Shown here in pieces: positions 10,685 to 20,745 of a stretch of 43,656 nt of DNA. The stretch covers positions 1-43,656 of the forward strand of contig JACUTZ010000004.1 of the NCBI GenBank assembly GCA_014859545.1. The letters run 5' to 3'. The translations under genes were made by a program, and so were the position numbers. The stretch comes from Gammaproteobacteria bacterium. Lineage in GTDB: Bacteria; Pseudomonadota; Gammaproteobacteria; Thiohalomonadales; Thiohalomonadaceae. A model generated the notes under the pieces. It did not search any database, was not told where the DNA came from, and saw only the letters and a list, made by a program, of their open reading frames with translations. Position 1 is the stretch's first letter. Every line of letters starts with the position of its first letter.

Positions 10685-11646
10685 CTCAGTGCCCCGCCAC
10701 AACTACTCCCCTGTCCGGCGGTACAACCGTAGCAGTGGCCCAATACCTTGATTGGCCGTCCCTCTATCCGCATCCCGCGCAGGTCACGCAGATGCAGGGG
10801 CGTCGGCTCCCCATCCAAACCGGGCATGCCCAGCCCGAGCATTTGATTGAAATCACAATCGTAGAGATAGCCCTGCCAATCCACACTGATGAGGTGTCGA
10901 CACATCACCCCAGGCAGATTGCTGTCCAGATGCGCCTCCTGCAACAATTGCATGTATTCACCCAGCTGTCCCCTGGACATCAGACTACTGCCAAAACGGG
11001 CGATCGGCATATTGGTGATGGTCAGTAGTTGATTGAACACAATCCCATGGTCCTGGTACAGACGCTGTTTGTAATCCTGTTCCAGCGCCTGTTGCGGTGG
11101 TGGCAACTGCGGCCCCTGAGGATTGTAGACCAGTGACAGCGAAAGCCCGTCCAGCTGCCCGTAGCCCAGCCCATTCAAACGCTGCAGGGCGCGAATACTC
11201 AAGTCGAACACCCCCTTGCCACGCTGTGCATCGACATTTTCCTGCAGATAACAGGGCAAGGAGGCCACCACCTCCACCCCCTGTTGCGCCAGGAAGTCAG
11301 CCAGATCTTCCTGGCCAGGCTCTTCCAGAATGGTCAGATTGCAGCGGTCCAGCACCCGTACACCACGCTCGCGAGCGGCGATCACCAACTCACGAAACTG
11401 CGGATGCATTTCGGGTGCACCACCAGTCAGATCCAATTGCCGGATCGACATCTCATCCAGCAGGCCGATCAATAGCGCGATGCCCTCTGGCGTCATCATT
11501 TCCTGCCGATTCGGCCCGGCATTCACATGACAGTGCAGGCATTGCTGATTGCAGCGATAGCCCAGATTGACCTGCAGGGTATGCAGGTTGGCACGCTGCA
11601 AGGCGGGGAATGGGACTTTCGCCAGGGCGGGGAGTGGATTTAGCAT
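10681..11646 (-). CDS. arsS: Radical SAM/Cys-rich protein, arsenosugar biosynthesis ArsS-type
   Basis: QVNLGYRCNQQCLHCHVNAGP (CX3CX2C) and C-terminal HCYGCTAGQGSSCGG; start at MLNPLPALAK. Confidence 0.85.
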   Translation of the reverse strand: MLNPLPALAKVPFPALQRANLHTLQVNLGYRCNQQCLHCHVNAGPNRQEMMTPEGIALLIGLLDEMSIRQLDLTGGAPEMHPQFRELVIAARERGVRVLDRCNLTILEEPGQEDLADFLAQQGVEVVASLPCYLQENVDAQRGKGVFDLSIRALQRLNGLGYGQLDGLSLSLVYNPQGPQLPPPQQALEQDYKQRLYQDHGIVFNQLLTITNMPIARFGSSLMSRGQLGEYMQLLQEAHLDSNLPGVMCRHLISVDWQGYLYDCDFNQMLGLGMPGLDGEPTPLHLRDLRGMRIEGRPIKVLGHCYGCTAGQGSSCGGALS

Positions 11647-11662
11647 AATCTTCTCATTTTCA

Positions 11663-14600
11663 TCAATCGATATAGGCACCCAGTTCGGCCAACAAGGCAT
11701 CGCCCAGTGCATACAGTTCATCCAGGCGTGCAATCGCAGATTCTGCCTGATCCTGGTCATGCAGCTCGCATAACTCGCTGGCCAGTTGATGCACCTGAAG
11801 ATGCAGTAGGTCGATCTTGCCAAAGCCCGGTTGCTGACGATAACCGGAACGACCCAGCCAGCCGTCAAAACGGCAGCGATGCGGGTTCAGTTCAGGCCGT
11901 TCCACCTTATTAAATTGTAGCGATAAGGCCAAATCCCGTATCCAGGCACGGTGCTCTACCCCCGCATACAGCAGTGGCATGGTCTCGCGGCTGAGTCGTC
12001 TCAAGTTTGACCAATGGGGTTCAGGGCGCCAGGCTTCCACCCACGAAGGAAAGTCATCGGCGGGCATGGGGCGGGCGATCCCATAGCCTTGGGCCAACTC
12101 GCAACCAACACGCAACAACATATCCCCATGTTCCGTGGTTTCCACCCCTTCGGCAATCACCTTGCGCCCAAAGGCACTGGCCAGTCCCAGCACCCCATCC
12201 AGGATCGCCAGGTCTTCCGCATCCTCGAGGATATCACGCACAAAACTCTGGTCCACCTTCACTACCCCAGCGGGTAGACGCTTCAGATAGGTCAGCGAGG
12301 AGTATCCTGTCCCGAAATCATCCAAGGCCACACCCACCCCAAGGGCGCGGCATTTTTCCAGTAGTCTCGACACACTGGCCAGATCACCCAAGGCACTGGT
12401 TTCCAAGACCTCCAGCTCAAGGAATGCGGCAGAGATATCCGGCTGCGCTGCCAGCAGTGTCTGCAGGCGTTCAGGAAAGCTCGCCTGATGCAATTCGTGC
12501 GCACCGATGTTGACACTGACCGGCATGGTCAAGCCTGCCGTTTGCCAGGTCGACATCTGTGCCAGTGCGGTGGCGATCACCCACTCACCCACTTCGCTCG
12601 ACAAGGGATGGTCCTCGATCACCGGCAGGAAACTGGAGGGAGGCAGCAGGCCCTTGACCGGGTGCTGCCAGCGGATCAAGGCCTCGGCGCCGACCACCAC
12701 GCCGCTATGCATATTCACCTTGGGCTGGTAATACAGGCAGAACTCGCCATTTTCCAGTGCACTGCGAATACGCTCCAGGCTTTCATGGTGACTGCGGACA
12801 CTGCGATCCTGCTCGGCATCAAAGACATGATATCGCCCCTTGCCCGCCAGCTTGGCCTGGTACATGGCCTGGTCTGCCTGGCGCATCAGTTGCTCGGCCT
12901 CAACCGGCCCGCTCTGTGGGTAGAAGGAAATGCCGGCGCTGGCCGAGACCTGCAATACATTCCCTTGATAGGCCAAGGGCTCGGCAGCCGCTGTCAGCAA
13001 GCGTGAAAGCATCGGTACACTGGCCTCCACATCGGCAAGATCCAGCAACACCACCACAAATTCATCCCCGCCCAGACGCGAAAGGGTATCCCCCTCACGC
13101 AATACCGCCTTCATGCGGCTCGCTATGGCGACCAGTAACTGATCCCCGGCGGCATGGCCGTAACGGTCATTAATGCCCTTGAAGCCATCCAGATCCAAAT
13201 AGGCCACCGCCAGGTGTTGATCACGTCGCTGCGCCTGCGACATGGCCTGATGCAGACGGTCTGCCAGTAGTACCCGATTGGGCAGATTGGTCAGGGCATC
13301 AAAGTGGGCGATGTGCTCGAGTTGCTGCTCGTGTTCCTTGAGTGGAGTGATGTCGGTGGAAATCCCCAGGATCCCGACTATCTCTCGCTGCTCGGACTCA
13401 TCGTAGATGGGGGCCTTGATCTCCAGAAAGACCCTGGCCTTGCCATTGGCATCGACGGATTCCACCTCTTCGGTGGTCTGCTCGCCACGTAAGACCCGCG
13501 CATCGATTTGATGCATTTTATGGACCGTGGCCGCTGGAAAAAATTGCTCATCCCCACTACCAAGCAGACCTTCTGCGCTACAGGCGAACAGTTCCAGGGT
13601 GGCCCGGTTGGCATAGATATATTGTGACTGAGTATCTTTCATGTAGACATATGAAGAGAGATAATCCAGTGCATCGCGAAAACGCTTGGCCTCCGCATGG
13701 GCACGGCGTAGCGCCAGTTCAGATTCCTTCTGTTCGGTGACATCAGAAATAACCCCGTACCAGCTGATCACCCCATCCTCGCCGCGATGGGGTAGCGAAT
13801 CACCGTAGAGCCAACGCACCCGGCCATCGGCAAATTTCACCCGATACTCATGGCGCCAGGGCGAAAGCGCCTTGGCCGATCTGCGGACGCTCTCAACCAG
13901 CCCCTCATAATCATCGGGATGGATCACCGAAAATACCGCCGAGGCATCCTCACGCACCGACTCGGGGCTCAGCCCGTAGATATGCTGTATGGCATCGCTG
14001 GAATAGGGAAAACTGGATCGTCCGTCCGGAAAGAGACGATATTCAAAGACCATGCCTGGCACCCGGCTGGCCGTGGTCTGCATGCGCAACAACAACTCCT
14101 CACGCGCGGCCTCCAGGGCCTTGCGTGAACTGATATCCGACATGGTACCCAGCATGCGCAGCGGCACCCCATCATCGTCGCGCTCCACCACGATGCCACG
14201 ATCCAGCACCCACAACCAGTGCCCATCCTTGTGCTGCATGCGATGCACATGAACGTACTCGTGACTGTCACCATCCCGACAGGCCTTTGCCGAGGCAAGG
14301 GTTTCCTCCCGGTCATCCGGGTGTAGGCGTGCCTGGAAATCGGTCACATCGCCACGCACATCCTCGTCACCCAGCCCTAACAGCACCTTCCATTGCGGCG
14401 AGTAAAAGACCGTATCATCACGCAGGTTCCAATCCCACAGACCATCCCCGGAACCCTCGATCGCAAAACGCCAGCGAAATTCGCTATCGCGAAGCTGTGA
14501 CTCCTGCTCCCGCACTGCCACCGTCAGCTGATCGGCAATCCGGGCAGCACGCACCTGGGTATTGGCCATCGACAGCATCAAACCAAACAACAGGCCACTC

Positions 14601-15562
14601 AGCAACAGACCACCCAACAGGGTATTCCAGGCGGTGGTGTAATGAAGTCCGGCAGCAGGCTTGAGATGGTCAAACACCAACACCCATTGGCGACCATTGA
14701 AATCCAGGATGTGCTGTTGGGCAAAGCGGCTGGGAGCTGCCTGGGATCTGGCATGATTACGATAAAGCAGATTTGCTTCGGCTACGTGCTGATCGAACAC
14801 CGTGATCCCGACCGCCGCGTCGTCCATCCTTTCCCAATTGCCGAGGATCCCCTCCATCAAGTCGCGCATGCGATACGGACTGTACGACCAGCCAATCAGT
14901 GCTTCGCGTCGCTGCTCAACACTTCCCCACGGCGCACCATGCCGATAGACTGGTACGTACATCAAGGTACCCGGCTGCACATCACTGCCCGTTTCCTGCA
15001 CCAGCTCGACCCGGCCAGTCAGTGCCGCCATACCCGTGTCACGGGCATGAATCATCGCCTCGCGACGAACCGGCTCGGAAAACATGTCATAGGCAAAGGC
15101 ACGCAGATTGCGTCCGCTGAAGGGTTCAAGATAGATAATCGAAGAGTAGAGATCGCGCTCGCCCTCAGGGCGGATCTGATAATCGGGAAAGCCCTCGGCG
15201 CGAACACTGGCGGTGTGCTGTGCCAGATCGTCAGGGCGAATCAGCAGTGCAAAACCGATCCCCTGCACACCCACCACAGTATCCGAAACGCGTAATTTTT
15301 CGGTATAGGCACGCCATTCATCACGGGTCACATCCTCCGAGGCGTCGAACAATGCCGCCCCACCACGCAATACCATGGCATAGGTGTTCAGGCGTTCCTC
15401 AATACGAATCGAGACCTGCTCTGCGGCAAAAGAAAATCGTTCCACTGCCTCGGCTTCCAGCCGCTCTTTGACCTGCAGGGCGAAATAGCCACTCAGGAAC
15501 ACACCCAGCAACAGGATCAGCCAGGCATAGAGCGGTTGGCGGATCAGCCGTGTTTCAGACAT
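11663..15562 (-). CDS. CHASE-PAS-GGDEF-EAL c-di-GMP signalling protein with C-terminal CZB-like domain
   Basis: N-terminal TM and CHASE-like region, several PAS/PAC segments, SRLGGDEFVVVL, GAEALIRWQHP, DDFGTGYSSL; C-terminal HRAW...CRFDGW...HLQVH. Confidence 0.93.
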   Translation of the reverse strand: MSETRLIRQPLYAWLILLLGVFLSGYFALQVKERLEAEAVERFSFAAEQVSIRIEERLNTYAMVLRGGAALFDASEDVTRDEWRAYTEKLRVSDTVVGVQGIGFALLIRPDDLAQHTASVRAEGFPDYQIRPEGERDLYSSIIYLEPFSGRNLRAFAYDMFSEPVRREAMIHARDTGMAALTGRVELVQETGSDVQPGTLMYVPVYRHGAPWGSVEQRREALIGWSYSPYRMRDLMEGILGNWERMDDAAVGITVFDQHVAEANLLYRNHARSQAAPSRFAQQHILDFNGRQWVLVFDHLKPAAGLHYTTAWNTLLGGLLLSGLLFGLMLSMANTQVRAARIADQLTVAVREQESQLRDSEFRWRFAIEGSGDGLWDWNLRDDTVFYSPQWKVLLGLGDEDVRGDVTDFQARLHPDDREETLASAKACRDGDSHEYVHVHRMQHKDGHWLWVLDRGIVVERDDDGVPLRMLGTMSDISSRKALEAAREELLLRMQTTASRVPGMVFEYRLFPDGRSSFPYSSDAIQHIYGLSPESVREDASAVFSVIHPDDYEGLVESVRRSAKALSPWRHEYRVKFADGRVRWLYGDSLPHRGEDGVISWYGVISDVTEQKESELALRRAHAEAKRFRDALDYLSSYVYMKDTQSQYIYANRATLELFACSAEGLLGSGDEQFFPAATVHKMHQIDARVLRGEQTTEEVESVDANGKARVFLEIKAPIYDESEQREIVGILGISTDITPLKEHEQQLEHIAHFDALTNLPNRVLLADRLHQAMSQAQRRDQHLAVAYLDLDGFKGINDRYGHAAGDQLLVAIASRMKAVLREGDTLSRLGGDEFVVVLLDLADVEASVPMLSRLLTAAAEPLAYQGNVLQVSASAGISFYPQSGPVEAEQLMRQADQAMYQAKLAGKGRYHVFDAEQDRSVRSHHESLERIRSALENGEFCLYYQPKVNMHSGVVVGAEALIRWQHPVKGLLPPSSFLPVIEDHPLSSEVGEWVIATALAQMSTWQTAGLTMPVSVNIGAHELHQASFPERLQTLLAAQPDISAAFLELEVLETSALGDLASVSRLLEKCRALGVGVALDDFGTGYSSLTYLKRLPAGVVKVDQSFVRDILEDAEDLAILDGVLGLASAFGRKVIAEGVETTEHGDMLLRVGCELAQGYGIARPMPADDFPSWVEAWRPEPHWSNLRRLSRETMPLLYAGVEHRAWIRDLALSLQFNKVERPELNPHRCRFDGWLGRSGYRQQPGFGKIDLLHLQVHQLASELCELHDQDQAESAIARLDELYALGDALLAELGAYID

Positions 15563-15617
15563 GCTGGCAATCTGTTGCAGTAATTTAGGCGCTGCGTATT
15601 TCTCATTGGCAGCATCG

Positions 15618-16748
15618 CTAACGATACTGACGCAGATAGAGACGTTCAAAGAAGCGCTTGGCCCAGTGCAACAGCCGACAGGCAGGCAGCACCAGCGAAC
15701 GCTTGGGAGTACGCAGTACCAGCATCCCCTTGTCCAGGCTATCGACGATACACATCAGCTCGACCTTGAAACGGGCATCGGAGGGACGACCATCCAGATC
15801 GGCGAGCAGATTGGTGACCGCCGCCCTGGCCTGCAGATCGGCCATGTGGGCCTGCTTGGGCATCCACTCGGGCCCCTCAAAACTACCGGAATCCCCCGCC
15901 ACATAGACCTTATCAAAACCCGGGACGCGACAATCGCCACCGGCCTTAATCAGGCCGCCGGGAGAACGTGGCAAGCTGGAATTATCAAACCAGCTGTTAC
16001 CGGTCATGCCTGGCATGAAGAGGATCAGATCCGCAGCAAACTCCCCGCCCTCGGTGATCACCTTGTTGGACTCAAAGCCCTTCATCTTGTGGCCAAGATG
16101 GGTCTCGATGCCACGCTTGGCCATGGTGTTCAGCAGTCCCTTGACCGCATTGGGACCCAGGCGCTTGCCCGGCTCGGGAGCGGGGTTGAAAAACACCAGC
16201 TTGAACTTGTCGCGCCGCCCCTGTTGTCGCAGCAAGGTGTCGGTGCCGAACAGGAATTCAAACATCGGGCCGCCGCGCATCGCCGAGGGTTCGTTAGGAT
16301 TGCCGCCAAAGCCGATGGCAATGGTACCGCCTTCCATTTCCGCCAGACGATCACGTATTTTAAGCGCTGCGCCAATCCCCTCGCAGGGGGTGATCGCATG
16401 TTCGATCCCCGGCAGTTTTTTGATGAAACGACCACCCGAGGCAATGATCAGGGCATCATTGTGAATGCTGCCCGCATCGGTATGCACGGTACGGCCATCC
16501 TCACTCAGGCCGGTGACCTCAGCCTGGATATGGCTGACCTTCATACGCCGAAAGAAATTATCCAGTGGGATCACCAGATCTTCCGGCTGTCGCAGGCCAG
16601 AAGGAATCCAGATCAGGCTGGGCAGAAAAACAAACTCGGCGCGTGGACTGATCACGCTAATCACCGCATGCTCATGCTGCTTGCGCAGGGCCTGCACTGC
16701 GGTCAGGGCGGCAAAGCCACTGCCAATAACGGTGATCTTTTGGCTCAT
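15618..16748 (-). CDS. SQR-like FAD/NAD(P)-dependent oxidoreductase
   Basis: ITVIGSGFAALTAVQAL dinucleotide-binding motif, VYVAGDSGSF; overall SQR-like organisation. Confidence 0.8.
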   Translation of the reverse strand: MSQKITVIGSGFAALTAVQALRKQHEHAVISVISPRAEFVFLPSLIWIPSGLRQPEDLVIPLDNFFRRMKVSHIQAEVTGLSEDGRTVHTDAGSIHNDALIIASGGRFIKKLPGIEHAITPCEGIGAALKIRDRLAEMEGGTIAIGFGGNPNEPSAMRGGPMFEFLFGTDTLLRQQGRRDKFKLVFFNPAPEPGKRLGPNAVKGLLNTMAKRGIETHLGHKMKGFESNKVITEGGEFAADLILFMPGMTGNSWFDNSSLPRSPGGLIKAGGDCRVPGFDKVYVAGDSGSFEGPEWMPKQAHMADLQARAAVTNLLADLDGRPSDARFKVELMCIVDSLDKGMLVLRTPKRSLVLPACRLLHWAKRFFERLYLRQYR

Positions 16749-17137
16749 ACGGCGTTCTCTCCTCGCATCAAGGTAACAAAGGCGATGGCGTAATCCTGTT
16801 CGTCGGAGATCGACAGATGGGCCTCACCCACCCCCTGGTCACGACAAAATACCTCGGCCTGGCCATGAAAGGATAACAGTGGACGTCCTCGCGCGTCATG
16901 GCTGATGACGATATGCTGCAGGCTTAGCCCCGCACTGAAACCGGTACCAAAGGCCTTTGCGGCAGCCTCCTTGGCGGCAAAACGCTTGGCCAGAAAGCGG
17001 GCGGGCCTGGCGGCCTCCGCATAGGCAGCACGCTCCTGTTCGGCCAGGATGCGTTCGGCAAAGCGCTCACCGTGGCGGGCCAGGGCCTTTTCCATGCGGG
17101 CGATGGCAACGATGTCGGTGCCGATCCCAAAGATCAT
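16745..17137 (-). CDS. acpS: Holo-[acyl-carrier-protein] synthase
   Basis: [33 protein letters not shown]. Confidence 0.96.
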   Translation of the reverse strand: MIFGIGTDIVAIARMEKALARHGERFAERILAEQERAAYAEAARPARFLAKRFAAKEAAAKAFGTGFSAGLSLQHIVISHDARGRPLLSFHGQAEVFCRDQGVGEAHLSISDEQDYAIAFVTLMRGENAV

Positions 17138-17874
17138 CGGCGCGCCTCAAGCATAATCCGTTTCATCTCGCGCACCGCCCCAGGCAGACCGTCAAACACC
17201 GCCTGGGCGATGATCGCATGGCCGATATTCAGCTCGGTGATACCGGGGATGCGGGCGATGGCCTTGGTATTGTGATAATGCAGGCCGTGGCCGGCATTGA
17301 CCTGCAGACCCGCCTCTCGTCCCCATACCACCGCCTGCTCGATACGGGCCAATTCGGCAGCCTGTTCGGCGGGGCTGGCGGCATCGGCGTAGTGGCCGGT
17401 GTGGATCTCGATGGCCGGGGCCCCACAGGCAGCGGCGGCCTCGATCTGGGCCTGTTCGGCATCGATAAACAGGGAGACCTTGATCCCGGCAGCGGCCAGG
17501 CGTGCGCAGGCATCCTTGACCCGTGCCAGCTGCCCGGCCACATCCAGCCCACCCTCGGTGGTCAGCTCCTCACGCTTTTCCGGTACCAGGCAGCAATCAG
17601 CGGGGCGATATTTTTCAGCGATGGCGATCATTTCATCGGTCACCGCCATCTCCAGATTCATACGGGTCTGCTGTAGCTCATGGATGATCGCCACATCACG
17701 ATCCTGGATGTGGCGACGGTCTTCACGCAGGTGCAGGGTAATGCTATCGGCACCGGCCTGCTCGCAGATCAGTGCCGCCTGTACCGGCTCGGGATAGCGG
17801 GTGCCACGGGCCTGGCGCAGGGTGGCCACATGGTCAATATTCACACCCAGGAGGATCTCGTTGCTCTTGTTCAA
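17134..17874 (-). CDS. pdxJ: Pyridoxine 5'-phosphate synthase
   Basis: [43 protein letters not shown]. Likely TTG start at 17874; upstream open frame runs into a repeat. Confidence 0.95.
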   Translation of the reverse strand: MNKSNEILLGVNIDHVATLRQARGTRYPEPVQAALICEQAGADSITLHLREDRRHIQDRDVAIIHELQQTRMNLEMAVTDEMIAIAEKYRPADCCLVPEKREELTTEGGLDVAGQLARVKDACARLAAAGIKVSLFIDAEQAQIEAAAACGAPAIEIHTGHYADAASPAEQAAELARIEQAVVWGREAGLQVNAGHGLHYHNTKAIARIPGITELNIGHAIIAQAVFDGLPGAVREMKRIMLEARR

Positions 17875-17900
17875 TCGTCTGGCTCCGAAGATTTCAATCA

Positions 17901-18060
17901 AAAAAAAGGATCTCACCGCAAAGGCACAAAGGACGCAAAGAAACACCGTTGCTACGCTTATCTACCCTGGGGGTGCCCATATTCAGCAGCATATTGCACA
18001 TGATACATCAGCCCCAGGAACCCATTAATACCTTTGCGTTCTTTGCGTCTTTGCGGTGAA
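17901..18060. repeat. Inverted pair of CGCAAAG-type repeat arms in the recO-pdxJ intergenic region
   Basis: 17911-17941 tctcaccgcaaaggcacaaaggacgcaaaga, inverted relative to 18031-18060 cctttgcgttctttgcgtctttgcggtgaa. Confidence 0.85.
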
Positions 18061-18061
18061 T

Positions 18062-18781
18062 TTATTGTCCACTCACTGTCTGAAACAACGCGCGACTGGC
18101 CAGGGGCTTGGGACCAAGATAGCGGGCCAGGCTCTGGCGCAGCAGGTACTTGGCCTCCTGCAACAACTGAGGATCTACCTCGCTGGCTGGCCACTGGGCC
18201 TCGGCCAGACGCAGCAAGGTTTTCCCCTGCAAGACCCTCCCCTCTGCCTGTTCTGCTGGAATCGGACCACGCTCGGGCAGGTAGACGTAAGGCTGTAGTG
18301 GCTCAAGAGCCATTCCCGTGTCGGCAGCACAGCCAAGCAACAGACCATAACCCAATTGCTCCAGCAATTCACATTCAAACAGACGCAGGGTCCACTCAAT
18401 CTGCTCACCGCTTTGCAGGCGCAGCAGCGCAATGCAGTAGGCTTGGTAGAGTTCGGGGTGGGGGTCATGGCGCTGCAGCAGGCGCAGCAGTAATTCATTC
18501 AGGTAAAAGCCACTATTCAGTGCGGCACCATGCAGACTTTGCGCCGGGCCGTCAGGCTCCACATTGTGCAGGCTGAGCAAGTCCCCGCGCCCGGCCCAGG
18601 AAGCCAACAAGGGCTGAAAGGGCTGAAGCAGGGCCGCCTTGTGGGAGCGTTTGCCACGCACCCCACGGGCCACCAGACCGATGCGGCCATGTTCTGGCGA
18701 AAAGGCCTCAATCAACAGGCTGGTATCGCGCCAGGGTGTGCGGTGTAAGATATGGATCGGATACAGCTGGCTAGAACTCAT
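18062..18781 (-). CDS. recO: DNA repair protein RecO
   Basis: YPIHILHRTPWRDTSLLIEAFSPEHGRIGLVARGVRG; between era and pdxJ. Confidence 0.95.
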   Translation of the reverse strand: MSSSQLYPIHILHRTPWRDTSLLIEAFSPEHGRIGLVARGVRGKRSHKAALLQPFQPLLASWAGRGDLLSLHNVEPDGPAQSLHGAALNSGFYLNELLLRLLQRHDPHPELYQAYCIALLRLQSGEQIEWTLRLFECELLEQLGYGLLLGCAADTGMALEPLQPYVYLPERGPIPAEQAEGRVLQGKTLLRLAEAQWPASEVDPQLLQEAKYLLRQSLARYLGPKPLASRALFQTVSGQ

Positions 18782-19682
18782 CCTTGTAACCAAGGCTATT
18801 GAGCAGGCGTTCGTTATCCGACCAACCTTCCTTGACCTTGACCCAACACTGCAAAAAGACCTTCTGGCCGAACAGCTTTTCCATATCCATGCGGGCCTGC
18901 TGACCGACCTGTTTAAGCCGCTCACCGCCCTTGCCGATAACGATCTTTTTCTGACTCTGCCGTTCTACCCAGATCAACGCCGAGATGCGCAGCAGGCCAT
19001 TGTCATCCTTGAACTGCTCGATCTCCACGGTGGTGGCATAGGGCAGTTCCTGCCCCAGGCTACGGATCAGTTTTTCACGCACCATCTCGGCGGCCAGAAA
19101 GCGCTCGGAACGATCGGTAATGTAATCATCGGGGAAAATGCCCTCCCCTTCAGGCAAGGCATCAAATACCAGCTTCTCCAGCTGTGCCACGTTCTGCCCC
19201 TTCAATGCCGAGAGCGGTACCACCGCAGCAAAATCCATATGCGCAGAAAGCTTTTGCAGCAAGGGGAGTAATTCTTCCTTGTCCTTGACATGGTCGACCT
19301 TGTTGACCACCAGCACCACCGGAGTGGCCTGTTGTTTCAGACGGGTCAGGACATTGGCATCCTCTTCGGTCCAATGATTGACCTCGACCACAAACAATAC
19401 CAAATCAACCGCATCCATGCCGCTGCTGGCGGCGCGATTCATATAGCGGTTCATCGCCGACTTGGGATTGAGATGCAGGCCGGGGGTATCGATATAGACG
19501 ACCTGCTTGCCCGCCTCGGTCTTGATCCCCAGGATACGGTGGCGGGTGGTTTGCGGCTTGTTGGAGGTAATGCTGATCTTTTGACCCAGAAGATGATTCA
19601 TCAGGGTCGACTTGCCCACATTGGGACGTCCTACAATCGAAATAAAGCCACTGTGGTGGATGCTGCCGGTATCAGTTGTCAT
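18771..19682 (-). CDS. era: GTPase Era
   Basis: GFISIVGRPNVGKSTLMNHLLGQKISITSNKPQTTRHRI, KH domain IGKGGERLKQVG; start at MTTDTGSIHH. Confidence 0.97.
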   Translation of the reverse strand: MTTDTGSIHHSGFISIVGRPNVGKSTLMNHLLGQKISITSNKPQTTRHRILGIKTEAGKQVVYIDTPGLHLNPKSAMNRYMNRAASSGMDAVDLVLFVVEVNHWTEEDANVLTRLKQQATPVVLVVNKVDHVKDKEELLPLLQKLSAHMDFAAVVPLSALKGQNVAQLEKLVFDALPEGEGIFPDDYITDRSERFLAAEMVREKLIRSLGQELPYATTVEIEQFKDDNGLLRISALIWVERQSQKKIVIGKGGERLKQVGQQARMDMEKLFGQKVFLQCWVKVKEGWSDNERLLNSLGYKDEF

Positions 19683-20350
19683 GCAATCGTGTCCAGGATC
19701 TGTTGTGCGGCGGTTTGTTCTGCCTTGCGGCGACTGCTGCCTTCGGCAATGCTTTCCTGTTCCAGTCCCTCGACCCAGCATCGCACCCGAAAGGTCTGGG
19801 TGTGTGACTTGCCACGGATCTGGGTCACTTCATATTCGGGCAGTGGCAAGGCGCGGGATTGCAGATACTCCTGCAGACGTGTTTTGGGATCCTTGAGCGC
19901 CAGCTGTGGATCGACCTTGTCCAGACGACTGGCATACAGACGCAGCACCAGCTCCCGTGCCGATTCGATCTCCGCGTCCAGATAGACCGCCCCGATGATC
20001 GCCTCCATGGCATCGGCAAGAATGGAGTCACGCCGATAGCCACCACTCTTGAGTTCACCACTACCCAGGTGCAGATAATCCCCGAGCTGCAGCTCCCTGG
20101 CCAGGCCGGCAAGGGTTTCTCCCTTTACCAGGGAGGCACGGATACGACTCAGGCGCCCTTCGTCGATATCGGCAAATCGTTCATAGAGTTCGGAAGAAAT
20201 GGCAAAGCTGAGGATCGCATCCCCCAGAAACTCCAGGCGCTCATAGTTTCGGCTGCCGACACTGCGGTGGGTTAGGGCCTGCTCAAGCAAGCCAGGGTCA
20301 CTGAAACGATAGCCCAGGGCCTGCGTCAGCCGATTCAGACCTTCACTCAC
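19679..20350 (-). CDS. rnc: Ribonuclease III
   Basis: ERLEFLGDAIL signature, C-terminal dsRBD. Confidence 0.97.
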   Translation of the reverse strand: MSEGLNRLTQALGYRFSDPGLLEQALTHRSVGSRNYERLEFLGDAILSFAISSELYERFADIDEGRLSRIRASLVKGETLAGLARELQLGDYLHLGSGELKSGGYRRDSILADAMEAIIGAVYLDAEIESARELVLRLYASRLDKVDPQLALKDPKTRLQEYLQSRALPLPEYEVTQIRGKSHTQTFRVRCWVEGLEQESIAEGSSRRKAEQTAAQQILDTIA

Positions 20351-20742
20351 CGCGCCCTCACTTCCGCCTCATGCTGAAATTCCAATAACAGGGAAATATT
20401 CCACATATAGGGAACCTGTACGCTGTATTCCGCATTGATGAGATAATAATCGCCATCACGTACCACGCTGATATCATCGCGCCCGATACGGGTGATCTGA
20501 TTCACCCCGAAACGCCGAAAGATCGCCTGGTAAACATCGCTGGGGCGGCTGTACTGGGCGTCTGCATCATTACTTACGCTCTTGATAATGGAAGCCACTT
20601 CCATGTTTTCCATGTAGATCGGAAACAGTTTGAAAAAGGTATGACCCACAAACACCGCCACCAGCACCACAAAGATGATCCCGTATAAACTGGCACCGAC
20701 TTGATAACGTTGTAATTTCACCCTGTGTCTCCTTGCCTGCAA
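20347..20742 (-). CDS. DUF4845-type membrane protein
   Basis: Single-TM small protein between lepB and rnc; family assigned by position and sequence character. Confidence 0.8.
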   Translation of the reverse strand: MQARRHRVKLQRYQVGASLYGIIFVVLVAVFVGHTFFKLFPIYMENMEVASIIKSVSNDADAQYSRPSDVYQAIFRRFGVNQITRIGRDDISVVRDGDYYLINAEYSVQVPYMWNISLLLEFQHEAEVRAR

Positions 20743-20745
20743 AAA

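Noticed and set aside
15561-16793. 410-aa plus-strand ORF antisense to the SQR-like gene
   Set aside because: Fully antisense to a well-supported flavoprotein; composition (His/Gln/Gly-rich) typical of shadow ORFs.
17875-17946. N-terminal extension of PdxJ ([24 protein letters not shown])
   Set aside because: Encoded largely by the intergenic repeat; PdxJ homology starts at [15 protein letters not shown] with a usable TTG.
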